Source: CAYPHJ01 sp964410485 (GTDB lineage Bacteria > Desulfobacterota > Binatia > UBA9968). From it: a stretch of 64,000 nt of DNA. The notes under the pieces are model-generated. The model made no database searches. It had not been told where the DNA came from and saw only the letters and a program-made list of their open reading frames with translations. This document shows positions 7,817-16,303 of this stretch, in pieces. Made by a program: the position numbers and the translations under genes. The stretch spans positions 1 through 64,000 of the forward strand of contig CAYPHJ010000009.1 in NCBI GenBank assembly GCA_964410485.1, written 5' to 3'. How positions within the stretch are numbered: the first letter of the stretch is position 1; each line of letters opens with the position of its first letter.

Positions 7817-9130
7817 ATGGACAACTCTGTCGCTCAAAATCAGGTGAGACAATCGCGCATCTTCTACGGCTGGTATGTTGTCGGCGTCGGTTTTTTGTCG
7901 CATATCGTCTGCGCGTTTCACCTGTCGAGCACACTCAGTGTCTTTCTCAGACCGTTGACGGAAGATCTGGGCGTCTCGCGCGGTGTGTTCTCTCTCTTGC
8001 GTTCCGGAGAGATCGTTATCGGCGCGCTTATGGCGCCATTTGTGGGAGCGTGGGTTGATCGTTACGGCGGGAGGTGGCTCATGGCGGGCGGGGCGGCTCT
8101 TGCTGGAGTCGGGTTCATTCTTTTGAGCCAGGTCACGGCGTTTTGGCAGTTTCTCCTGGTGCGCTGGCTGCTTGTCACAGTGGGTGGTGTTTTCATGTGC
8201 ACGATGGTCATTACAGTGACGATTTCGCGCTGGTTTGTCATAAAACGAGGCCGAGCCATCGCCACCGCCACTCTGGGACAGGGGATTTCGAAGGTTGGCA
8301 TTCCGGTTCTTGCGGCGAGCCTATTTGTCTGGTTGGGATGGCGTCACACCTGGACGGTATTTGGTATCTTCACGCTCGTGTTAGTCGTTGTTCCCGCGAT
8401 TATTTTTATGCGCCGCAGTCCGGAGGATTTGGGACTGCAGCCCGACGGCATCAGCTCGTCGAGTTCCGAGACGCGCTCGCCGACCGCGCCAACTCGCTCG
8501 TGGCGCGATGCTGGAGCGCTGGACAGCGCCGCGATCTGGACGCGCCGTGAAATCCTGCGCACGCGCGCATTCTGGTCGCTGTGCTTGAGCTTTGGCATGG
8601 CGAACGTGGGAATCGCCGGACTAAATCTTCACGTATTTGCCCATGTTTCCGACCTCGGTTACCCCAGTTTCATTGCCGCCACGGTCATGAGCGTGATCGC
8701 GTTCACGCAACTTGCTTCGACCATGATCTGGGGCTTCATCAGCGAACGAGTAGAGATCCGCAAGATAACGATGCTGATGTTCATGATTCAAGCCGCCGGC
8801 CTGGGTATGGTCGTGGCGAGCAGCGAATTGGCGGTACTCTACGCCGGTTTTTTTCTTTACGGCAGCGGTCTCGGTGGAAGTCTCGTTTTGCAGGAGATGA
8901 TCTGGGCGACCTACTATGGGCGTGCCTCACTGGGAACCGTGCGCGGCTTGGCAACGCTGATCACGCATGCTTTTGGCGCGGCGGGCGCGCCCTTCTTCGG
9001 TTTTATTTTTGATGCTACCGGGAGTTACTCGATCTCCTTTGTCATGTTTGCAGTCGCCCTGTTGGCAGCGGCCTTATTGACGCTTTGGACTCGACCTCCA
9101 CAAAAACACGGCAAAGCTGACGCCCAATAG
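7817..9130 (+). CDS. MFS transporter
   Basis: About 437 residues with twelve predicted membrane helices in two halves. Family marks are the loop 2-3 motif GAWVDRYGGRWLM, RGRAIATATLGQG in helix 4-5, and a central hydrophilic loop around residues 200-235. Overall it resembles the OxlT/monocarboxylate-porter branch of the major facilitator superfamily, which carries organic anions. ATG 7817 is preferred; a TTG at 7787 would add ten residues and neither has a clear ribosome binding site. A related carrier lies at 24972-26201. Confidence 0.85.
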   Translation: MDNSVAQNQVRQSRIFYGWYVVGVGFLSHIVCAFHLSSTLSVFLRPLTEDLGVSRGVFSLLRSGEIVIGALMAPFVGAWVDRYGGRWLMAGGAALAGVGFILLSQVTAFWQFLLVRWLLVTVGGVFMCTMVITVTISRWFVIKRGRAIATATLGQGISKVGIPVLAASLFVWLGWRHTWTVFGIFTLVLVVVPAIIFMRRSPEDLGLQPDGISSSSSETRSPTAPTRSWRDAGALDSAAIWTRREILRTRAFWSLCLSFGMANVGIAGLNLHVFAHVSDLGYPSFIAATVMSVIAFTQLASTMIWGFISERVEIRKITMLMFMIQAAGLGMVVASSELAVLYAGFFLYGSGLGGSLVLQEMIWATYYGRASLGTVRGLATLITHAFGAAGAPFFGFIFDATGSYSISFVMFAVALLAAALLTLWTRPPQKHGKADAQ

Positions 9131-9261
9131 AGATGACTAAAGTTGTTCACCTGTGCTCCAACTGTGTCGAGCACTGCCGGCCACTCCGCAAACCGGCCTT
9201 TCTGTTTCACAGTTGAGCTTTGGGGCGGGATCGAGGACAATTCCACTGCCGTACACATGTT

Positions 9262-10401
9262 ATGGAACAATCCCCTTCTTCAAATATCGCGTTGCGAATC
9301 GGAGAAGCGCGAGACGGTGTGTTCACCCTTGTGATCGAAGGTCGTTTGGATTCGCGCAACACGGGCCGGATCTGGCGCCAGGCGAACGAAGCCGTAACGC
9401 GGGCGGGAAGTCGAAAAGTCGTTCTGGACGCGGCAGGAGTCGAGTACTGCGACGGTACGGGAATCGCGCTGCTAGCGCGATTGCGCCAAAGGCAGCAGCA
9501 GGCTGGCGGTATACTGGACATCCGGGGCTTGCGTCCAGAGTTTCAGCAGCATCTGGACGCTTGGCAACCTGAGGAGTTGCAACGGTTTGAGCCGAGACCT
9601 AAACCGCGCATTAGCGCCGTGGAGGGGATCGGTAAATCGGTCGTCGAGCTGTGGAACGACACACGATCGTTGATTGGGTTTGTCGGCGAGTTGACCGTTG
9701 CTCTTGCCATGGCAGTGCTTCGACCTCACCGTGTCCGGTGGGGAGAGATGCTGCGCATCGCGGAGGCTGTCGGTGTCAACGCCTTGCCGCTCGTCGCCCT
9801 GGTCGGTTTTCTCATGGGCTTGATCATGGCCTTTCAAGCCGCGATCCCGCTGGGCCGCTTTGGCGCCCAGGTTTTTGTTGCCAATTTGATTGGCCTGTCA
9901 ATCTTGCGCGAGATCGGACCATTGATGACGGCCATTGTTTTGGCTGGGCGGTCCGGTTCGGCTTTTGCTGCCGAGCTAGGTACGATGAAAGTTCGCGAGG
10001 AGATCGACGCGCTGATCACCATGGGGCTCGATCCCATACGCTTCCTGGTTGTAACACGTGTCATCGCGGCGGTGCTGATGGTGCCGCTCTTAACGATCTT
10101 CGCCGATTTGATTGGCGTCCTGGGCGGTTCGCTGGTTCTCGTATCGCTGGGCTTTTCTTCGAATACGATTCTCACACAGATGCAGACCACGGTAACGTAT
10201 GTAGATTTTCTCGGCGGCCTCATAAAATCGTTTGTCTTCGGCATCCTGGTTGCCGGAATTGGATGCCTCAGGGGTCTGGAAACGACGACTGGCGCGCGCG
10301 CGGTCGGGGAAGCCACGACCAGTGCCGTAGTCAGCGGTATCGTCTTAATTGTTTTGGCCGATGGGGGTTTTTCGATTATCTATTATTACTTGGAGATTTA
10401 G
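9262..10401 (+). CDS. mlaE: MlaE-type ABC permease with N-terminal STAS domain
   Basis: 379 residues. The first ~100 form a STAS domain (VVLDAAGVEYCDGTGIALLARL), like free-standing MlaB. Residues ~120-379 are the MlaE/YrbE permease with five or six helices and the conserved LREIGPLMTAIVLAGRSGSAFAAELGT-type core. The protein therefore fuses the MlaB and MlaE roles of the inner-membrane lipid transporter that moves phospholipids between inner and outer membranes. ATG 9262 is preferred to an upstream in-frame start at 9220. The ATPase gene starts directly after the stop, followed by MCE and lipoprotein genes, giving a complete Mla-like operon. Confidence 0.93.
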   Translation: MEQSPSSNIALRIGEARDGVFTLVIEGRLDSRNTGRIWRQANEAVTRAGSRKVVLDAAGVEYCDGTGIALLARLRQRQQQAGGILDIRGLRPEFQQHLDAWQPEELQRFEPRPKPRISAVEGIGKSVVELWNDTRSLIGFVGELTVALAMAVLRPHRVRWGEMLRIAEAVGVNALPLVALVGFLMGLIMAFQAAIPLGRFGAQVFVANLIGLSILREIGPLMTAIVLAGRSGSAFAAELGTMKVREEIDALITMGLDPIRFLVVTRVIAAVLMVPLLTIFADLIGVLGGSLVLVSLGFSSNTILTQMQTTVTYVDFLGGLIKSFVFGILVAGIGCLRGLETTTGARAVGEATTSAVVSGIVLIVLADGGFSIIYYYLEI

Positions 10402-10402
10402 T

Positions 10403-11176
10403 GTGGTGCGGGATAAACGGGAACCGATCGTTGAGGTGCGCAATCTGACCGCGGCCTATCAAGGGAATGTAGTTCTCGATCAGATCACCTTCGAAGTGTA
10501 CCGCGGCGAGGTTTTTATCATCGTCGGCGGTTCGGGTTCCGGCAAGAGCACGCTCCTCAAGCATATGATCGGCCTGTACCGGCCTGCCTCCGGACAGGTG
10601 CTGATCAAGGGCGAGGACATCACGGCTGCCCAGGGTCAGCAGAGACTTAAGATCCTGAGAACATTTGGCGTCACTTATCAGAGTGGGGCCTTGTTCGGTT
10701 CGATGACCGTGCTCGAAAACGTATGTCTTCCCCTCGAGGAGTTCACGGATCTGCCGGCGGAAGCCATCCGTCTGGTCGGGCTGATGAAACTGAAGCAGGT
10801 CGGGCTGGAAGGGTTTGCTGATTATATGCCAGCGGAGCTAAGCGGCGGTATGCAGAAGCGCGCAGCCATTGCCCGCGCCATGGCCCTGGACCCGGAGCTT
10901 TTGTTCCTCGACGAGCCTTTAGCGGGGCTCGATCCTGTCACCTCCGCCGAGCTAGACGAGTTGGTGATCAGCCTCGCGCGCACCTTAAAAATTACCTTTT
11001 TGGTTGTGACTCACGAGCTGGCAAGCATTTTTGCGATTGCGGATCGTCTCATTATGTTGGATAAGGAAACCAAAGGGATTGTGGCTATGGGAGCGCCCGA
11101 CGAATTGCGTCAACACAGTGACAATCCACGGGTCCGCCAGTTTTTCTCACGTCAGGCCGCGCGCGAATCCACTTAA
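10403..11176 (+). CDS. mlaF: Mla-type ABC transporter ATP-binding protein
   Basis: About 257 residues. Walker A is GGSGSGKST, the signature is LSGGMQKR, Walker B is LLFLDEP, and the switch His is in VVTHEL. The LSGGM form and QSGALFGSMTVLENV (Q-loop region) are typical of MlaF. It energises the adjacent permease. The start is taken as GTG 10403, one base after the permease stop, with GGAG at 10392-10395; a second GTG follows at 10406. The long upstream extension of this frame overlaps the permease and is not coding. Confidence 0.93.
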   Translation: MVRDKREPIVEVRNLTAAYQGNVVLDQITFEVYRGEVFIIVGGSGSGKSTLLKHMIGLYRPASGQVLIKGEDITAAQGQQRLKILRTFGVTYQSGALFGSMTVLENVCLPLEEFTDLPAEAIRLVGLMKLKQVGLEGFADYMPAELSGGMQKRAAIARAMALDPELLFLDEPLAGLDPVTSAELDELVISLARTLKITFLVVTHELASIFAIADRLIMLDKETKGIVAMGAPDELRQHSDNPRVRQFFSRQAAREST

Positions 11177-11211
11177 ACGAACCGGGCCTTAGTTGTCCTT
11201 TCGGGTCTCAA

Positions 11212-12270
11212 ATGGAAAACACCGGCTATTTTAAAATTGGACTTTTTGTCATTAGCGCGATTATGATTGCCCTCGTTGGCGTTGTTATCCTGGGCGGCGG
11301 ATATTTGTTGCAGCATAAATACATTATCGAAACGTATATCGATGAGTCCGTCCAGGGGCTTGATATTGGCTCGCCCGTAAAGTTTAGGGGAGTACCCATC
11401 GGAAAGGTGGATGAGATTACCCTGACGAGCATGGAATATCCAACCCAGCGCCGGTATGTTCTAGTGCGCGCCGGGATCTCCCCTGATTGGTTCCGCTTTC
11501 AGTCGGGCGATCCGGCGAGACGGGAACTCATAGTAGAAGTGGAAAAAGGACTGCGCGTACGATTGGCGCCGCAGGGATTGACCGGTCAAGCTTATCTGGA
11601 GGCCGATTACCTCGACCCGCTGCGCAGCCCGCCCCTCGAAATTGACTGGCGCCCGGACCACCCATATGTTCCCTCTGCGTTAAGCAGGATCACACAATTC
11701 ACCGATGCGTTTGAAAGCATCATGCGCAATCTCGAGGACATCGATATCCCGCGTCTCGTGCAAACAGTGGACAAATCGATGGCGGTGGTGAGCCGATTGG
11801 TGGAGGACGCCGAGTTTGATAAAATTAGCGTCCAAGCAGTAGCTCTGTTATCGGAGCTGCGGCAGACCAATCAGCAACTCAAGGGTCTTGTTGGTGGCCC
11901 GGAGCTCAAAGTGACCCTACGGGACGCTGCGGTTGCCGCTTCCACGGCGCGTCAAATTCTCGAGCGGGCCGACAGGCCGCTCAGCCAGTTGGTTGCCGAC
12001 CTGCCAAAAACGTCCGAGAGTCTCGATCGTTTAGTGCGGCGACTGGATGAGGTTGCGGCCACACTGCCCGACACCGGAGCGGAGGTCAGACAGACGCTTC
12101 AGAGCTTGAACCGGCTGATCGGCAGCCAGCAGCAGGATATTGAAAGGACGATCGAAAACCTGCGTGTGATGTCGGAAAACATCAAAGAGGTCGTTGACAA
12201 CACGGCAAAGTATCCCTCTCAGGTGCTCTTTGGGTCGCCGCCGCCGCCATCGAAAGTCATGGGACGATGA
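11212..12270 (+). CDS. mlaD: MCE family protein, MlaD-like
   Basis: 352 residues: one N-terminal membrane helix (residues ~8-30), an MCE domain (~38-115, with IDESVQGLDIGSPVKFRGVPIGKV), then a long helical region with heptad-like leucines to about residue 330. It is anchored in the inner membrane, and the MCE ring binds lipid in the periplasm. The C-terminal helical part is longer than in E. coli MlaD and more like PqiB/LetB or Mce proteins that build a tube. Its stop overlaps the lipoprotein start by four bases. Confidence 0.9.
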   Translation: MENTGYFKIGLFVISAIMIALVGVVILGGGYLLQHKYIIETYIDESVQGLDIGSPVKFRGVPIGKVDEITLTSMEYPTQRRYVLVRAGISPDWFRFQSGDPARRELIVEVEKGLRVRLAPQGLTGQAYLEADYLDPLRSPPLEIDWRPDHPYVPSALSRITQFTDAFESIMRNLEDIDIPRLVQTVDKSMAVVSRLVEDAEFDKISVQAVALLSELRQTNQQLKGLVGGPELKVTLRDAAVAASTARQILERADRPLSQLVADLPKTSESLDRLVRRLDEVAATLPDTGAEVRQTLQSLNRLIGSQQQDIERTIENLRVMSENIKEVVDNTAKYPSQVLFGSPPPPSKVMGR

Positions 12271-12896
12271 GCGGTTCTTTCACTAGATTGCGCGCCGTGA
12301 TCCTGTGCAGCGTGTCTCTCCTGGTGACCGGGTGTGTGACGATCGAGCGTAGCGAGTATCCCGACAGGCGCTATTTCGCTCTCCACGCCAGCGGCCAACA
12401 CAACTCGGCACAACGAACACTAAAAGGGATACTGGAAGTCGCTGAGCTGGGTATATCGCCTCGCTACCAGGGGCAGAGCTTCGTGTATCGCACATCGGAG
12501 GTCGCCTTCGAAACTGATTATTACAACTTGTTTTTGGTCCGCCCCGCGGCGTTGATTTCCGAAGAGGTGCGTAACAGCCTGGCTGAGTGGCGCGCTTTTG
12601 ATACTGTTATCAGCTCGTCAAGGCAGTTACAGCCGACACATAGATTGGAAGGCATGGTGCATGCGCTCTACGGCGATTTTTCAGATTCTGGCGCGGGCAA
12701 AGCCGTGCTCCAAGTCCAATTTGTTCTGACGAAAACAGTCCCAATGGGAACCGCCATTCTCATCGACAAGCGATACGCGCAAGCTGTTCCACTCAGCCGG
12801 CGCTCGCCCGAGGCGCTAGTCAAGGCTTGGGATGAAGCCCTGAAGGCTATTATGAAAGCCTTTCTCGCCGATCTTTCTATGGCGCCACTAGGTTGA
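12267..12896 (+). CDS. ABC-type transport auxiliary lipoprotein (PqiC-like)
   Basis: 209 residues with a lipoprotein signal (basic N terminus, hydrophobic core, lipobox LVTGC, Cys near residue 23). The body matches the PqiC/DUF330 auxiliary lipoprotein pattern (RYFALHASGQ, YRTSEVAFETDYYNLFLVRPAALISEEVRNSL). It is probably held in the outer membrane as the partner of the MCE protein. ATGA overlap with the MCE gene indicates coupled translation. Its stop overlaps the 3' end of the convergent molybdoenzyme gene by nine bases. Confidence 0.88.
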   Translation: MSGSFTRLRAVILCSVSLLVTGCVTIERSEYPDRRYFALHASGQHNSAQRTLKGILEVAELGISPRYQGQSFVYRTSEVAFETDYYNLFLVRPAALISEEVRNSLAEWRAFDTVISSSRQLQPTHRLEGMVHALYGDFSDSGAGKAVLQVQFVLTKTVPMGTAILIDKRYAQAVPLSRRSPEALVKAWDEALKAIMKAFLADLSMAPLG

Positions 12897-15293
12897 CGAG
12901 TCCGCCGGCAGCACCCGGCAGAGATAAGAGCGGTGCGGCAGGGAACCGCTGATTGGGTCCGCTAAATCAGTGCCGACAAGCATTGATGGGTTGGCGCCAT
13001 TGGCATCATACGGGTCGTAACCAGGAAGATTAAGATCTTTGCAGTGTTGCCACCAACCGTGCTGGCAGCAAACGACTCCCGGGATGATATTTTTCGTCAC
13101 ATGGGCGCGTACTTTGATAGCGCCGCGGGGAGTTTCGATTATCATCCAGGCGTCGGGATGAATGCCGTAAAGCACAGCGGTCTCGGGATGGATGTCGGCA
13201 GCGGGTTCCGGAGACGATTTGCGCAAGCTCGGCAGCGCCCGCTGCTGGCTGTGAATAAAAGTTGTGACCTTCGCGTTCGTGAGTACGAGGGGATAATCGG
13301 CGGCAATATCTGGCCTGCTCAACGGGCTGATGGCAGGTTCAACATACTCTGGCAGTGCGGTAAATCCGTGGGCGGCGAAGCTGTGGCAATAGAGCTCGAC
13401 TTTTTTTGACGGCGTGGCGAAGCCATGTTGTTTGCCGTTGCTATCCTTTCGCGCGTGCTTTTCATAGGTCGGTTCACGTGTCAGAGACATGCCTCCGGGA
13501 CATTTCTTCAGTTGTTCGAGCGTAATTCCGGAGGGCGCCAATTCATAAGCGTATCCCGCCTCGATGTCGCCATTCCAGAAGTGCTCGGCTACACCGAGCC
13601 TTTTCGCCAATTCAAAAATGATCCAAGTATCAGAGCGGCGCTCGAATAGAGGCTTCACCACTGCCGGACGATACTGCAGGTGCGTCTTTCCCGTCGGCCG
13701 ATGTTCGAAACCAGTCGCAAGGTTAGACATCTCCAGAAAACTTGTTGCCGGTAGCACATAATCGCAGAGTTCCGCGGTCGGAGTCATAAAAAGCTCGGTG
13801 GCAATGCCCAGTTCTAGAGCGCAGAAGGCCGCTCGCGCCCTGTTTGAATCTCCAGTGGACATTACAGTGTTGGATCCGAAGTTAAGAATTGCCTTTACAG
13901 AATAAGGACGTCCTGAGATTACGGCGGTAAAAACATCGTAGGCGGCGCAATTGCCGGGCTTGGCCGGCGGCCCAAGCGGCTTCTGGTCACGCCCAACTCG
14001 CATTTTGGCCATTTCCCGTGGCAAAAATTCTTTCCCTCCTACCTCGTTGGTGGGAATTCTCGGAAATACCACGTTCCCGCCGGAACGGTCGAAATCTCCG
14101 ATCAAAGCGTAGAGCGATGCAATGGCGCGGCTCGTCTGAGTGGCATTGGTATGCTGGCCAACGCCGTTCCACATATATACGCTTGCCGGCCGGTTGTGCG
14201 CGAGCAGCAACGCCGCCTGCCAGACTTTTTGCGCCGAAACCCACGTTATAGCCTCGGAACGCTCGGGCGCGTAGCGTACGGCGAGATCGGCGAGACTGGC
14301 GAAGACCGGTTTACACGAAACCGGGTTTCCATCGTTTAGGCGGAGCGAATGCTCGCCAAACAAAGCAGGCCGCACGGTATCCCGCTCGTAAGCGCCAGAA
14401 CAAGCGTCGTAAACCGCAGGTGTATTTTTTCCTTCGTCCCAAACGACGAAATGATCAGTGGCGCCGTTTGCGCTGAGATCTGCTTCTGTGAGAAGAGCGC
14501 CGCTGTCAACTTTCATCAAGAAAGGGCCATTGGTCCAGCGGCGCGCGAAATCGACGTCATACCATCCTTCCTCCATGAAGCAATGGATAAGTGCCAATCC
14601 GAGCGCTCCGTCTGTTCCGGGTCTGACCTGCAGCAACAAGTCCGCATTCGCGCCGACGCCGATGCGTCTCGGGTCCACAACCACCGTTTTCATTCCGCGT
14701 TTGCGCGCGCTAATGATATCATGGGCCAAAATTAAAGAAGTTGAGCTCGGGTTGTGTCCCCAAAGAAGAAAACTCTTGCTGTGTTCCAAATCGGGTGTCG
14801 GTAGATTCGATCCGAACGTGTAACTAAAGCCTGTGTCCCTGTGCCAATTACAGACGTGTGTTGTCGAGACCCAGTTGGGGCTACCGAAGACATGGAGAAA
14901 GCGCGCCAGCCAACGCATGCTGTCCTCGATGGACGTCCCGCTCCCCGTTCCTTTTGCCAATGCAATGGCCTCAGGACCGTGGCGCTTACGAAGTGCCAGC
15001 AGTTTTTCCGTAATACCGCTAAGCGCTTCATCCCAGCTGATTCTCATCCAGCCTGGGTGCAGATCGCCTTTTGGCCGCGTCCGCTTCAGAGGAAAGTTAA
15101 GGCGGTCCGGATGATAGAGGAGTTCCGGAGCGGCTTTGCCCTTGATGCATATCACTCCACCATTTGGATGGAGGGGATCTGGTTCGAGACGAGCCACCTC
15201 GCCATTCTCAACGGTTGCAATCGTCGCGCAGTGCGCAGTGCAGAGAGCACAGTAGCCGCGCACTTGGTAGTCATTTGCAGTGAGGCCAGCCAT
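12888..15293 (-). CDS. Molybdopterin-dependent oxidoreductase, DMSO-reductase superfamily
   Basis: 801 residues. The N-terminal [4Fe-4S] motif is C-x2-C-x3-C-x27-C (CALCTAHC... VICIKG). The Mo-bis-MGD catalytic domains follow, and the likely Mo ligand is the Cys in THVCNWHRDTG near residue 145, so this is a Cys enzyme rather than a Sec enzyme. The C-terminal cofactor-binding barrel is present (LTNAKVTTFIHSQQR...). No Tat signal is visible, suggesting a cytoplasmic enzyme. Relatives include formate dehydrogenase-, acetylene hydratase- and thiosulfate reductase-like proteins; the substrate cannot be named. No electron-transfer subunit is adjacent. AGGA before ATG 15293 supports this start over 15311. 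Confidence 0.85.
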   Translation of the reverse strand: MAGLTANDYQVRGYCALCTAHCATIATVENGEVARLEPDPLHPNGGVICIKGKAAPELLYHPDRLNFPLKRTRPKGDLHPGWMRISWDEALSGITEKLLALRKRHGPEAIALAKGTGSGTSIEDSMRWLARFLHVFGSPNWVSTTHVCNWHRDTGFSYTFGSNLPTPDLEHSKSFLLWGHNPSSTSLILAHDIISARKRGMKTVVVDPRRIGVGANADLLLQVRPGTDGALGLALIHCFMEEGWYDVDFARRWTNGPFLMKVDSGALLTEADLSANGATDHFVVWDEGKNTPAVYDACSGAYERDTVRPALFGEHSLRLNDGNPVSCKPVFASLADLAVRYAPERSEAITWVSAQKVWQAALLLAHNRPASVYMWNGVGQHTNATQTSRAIASLYALIGDFDRSGGNVVFPRIPTNEVGGKEFLPREMAKMRVGRDQKPLGPPAKPGNCAAYDVFTAVISGRPYSVKAILNFGSNTVMSTGDSNRARAAFCALELGIATELFMTPTAELCDYVLPATSFLEMSNLATGFEHRPTGKTHLQYRPAVVKPLFERRSDTWIIFELAKRLGVAEHFWNGDIEAGYAYELAPSGITLEQLKKCPGGMSLTREPTYEKHARKDSNGKQHGFATPSKKVELYCHSFAAHGFTALPEYVEPAISPLSRPDIAADYPLVLTNAKVTTFIHSQQRALPSLRKSSPEPAADIHPETAVLYGIHPDAWMIIETPRGAIKVRAHVTKNIIPGVVCCQHGWWQHCKDLNLPGYDPYDANGANPSMLVGTDLADPISGSLPHRSYLCRVLPADSST

Positions 15294-15343
15294 GTGTATC
15301 CTGAAAACCATACTCTAAATTGCGCGAACTTTCCACTTTAGTG

Positions 15344-15391
15344 TCCGACTGGCATTGTCCAACTGGCATCGCCATCCAACTGGCATCGCCT
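15344..15391. repeat. Short tandem repeat, three copies
   Basis: Two near-identical 17-base copies of TCCAACTGGCATCGCCA (15358-15374 and 15375-15391, differing at the last base) follow a diverged third copy at 15344-15357. They sit just upstream of the molybdoenzyme start, between divergent genes, so could be operator-like sites or a slippage product. Confidence 0.7.
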
Positions 15392-15577
15392 TGACAGCTC
15401 AGAGAGTTGTGGGCTAAGAGGTAAACATCGTTTCGAGGTTCGCCGGGTCTGGTTCGGGTTAAGCAGCATTGTCGATTCGACAACTCTTTCGGCCTGAACG
15501 AGGCCTTTCTTTTGCGACATTGCAAGCCGAGCTACTCGATCCACGACGGCAAAAACTTTCTGGAAAGGAGATAGGCT

Positions 15578-16300
15578 ATGGCTGTAAGCACATTCAAAGT
15601 TCGCGACAGATTGATAAAGCACCAGCCCGGACGTCGGCGAATTCCCGGAAGTATAACGCCAGAGGAGTTCCTGGAAATAACAAGAATCTTAAGAAGGATT
15701 CTCGAAGACATGGACAGTGAACTGCGGGCATTACAAGCATCACGCGGCGAGGCTTACAACGATGATGATAGGCCAAAAGAATTGCATATCCGGCTCAACG
15801 AAACCGACAAACCCTTCCCACTGCCGGTTTTTGCTGGTTGGGTCGAGTCTGAGGATGTTCGAAAAACGAGAGAAGAGTGGAATAATCCTGATCCTGGGCT
15901 TCACCGTTGGGGGGACGATGTCTATTCTGAGATTTACGGCGAGGCCTTGAATTATGCTAATCACCTAAACCCCCAACTGCATTTCAGGTACAGGGATTGG
16001 GCAGCAGGAGAATTATTAGAGAAGAGGGCGGGCGAAAAGGCCACAGACCCTAAGGCTGGAAATCTGTTCCAGACGTGTCTCGCAATAATGGTCGATGACC
16101 GCGCGGCGGGAACACTCGTCGTAGGGTTTCGCCGTAAGCCAAACCAGGAGTTGCTAACAAAAGCTCAAGATCTATTGAGGGAGTGGGCAAGAGAAGACGC
16201 TAAGTCCGTGCAGCGTAGTGCGCTGGTCGATTTTCTAAAGAAGTACGAAGTCGGTGGGCCGCATCTTAGTGATTCTAATTGGTGGCGCTCGATTCCTTAA
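15578..16300 (+). CDS. Protein of unknown function upstream of adenylate cyclase
   Basis: 240 residues with no family recognised. It is hydrophilic, without signal or membrane segment. The C-terminal half (FQTCLAIMVDDRAAGTLVVGFRRKP, near residues 165-190) reads like the sensor part of a GAF-like beta sheet, but this is weak. The start is firm: AAGGAG at 15565-15570, seven bases before ATG. The cyclase gene begins three bases after its stop, so the two form an operon and the protein may regulate or feed a signal to the cyclase. Confidence 0.7.
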   Translation: MAVSTFKVRDRLIKHQPGRRRIPGSITPEEFLEITRILRRILEDMDSELRALQASRGEAYNDDDRPKELHIRLNETDKPFPLPVFAGWVESEDVRKTREEWNNPDPGLHRWGDDVYSEIYGEALNYANHLNPQLHFRYRDWAAGELLEKRAGEKATDPKAGNLFQTCLAIMVDDRAAGTLVVGFRRKPNQELLTKAQDLLREWAREDAKSVQRSALVDFLKKYEVGGPHLSDSNWWRSIP

Positions 16301-16303
16301 CCC

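Noticed and set aside
9176..9205. GCCGG/CCGGC hairpin after the first MFS gene as a terminator
   Set aside because: Only five pairs with a 12-base loop and a broken T-run; too weak to list.
12888..15293. Selenocysteine in the molybdopterin enzyme
   Set aside because: The ligand position reads Cys (VCNWHRD) and the frame has no internal stop.
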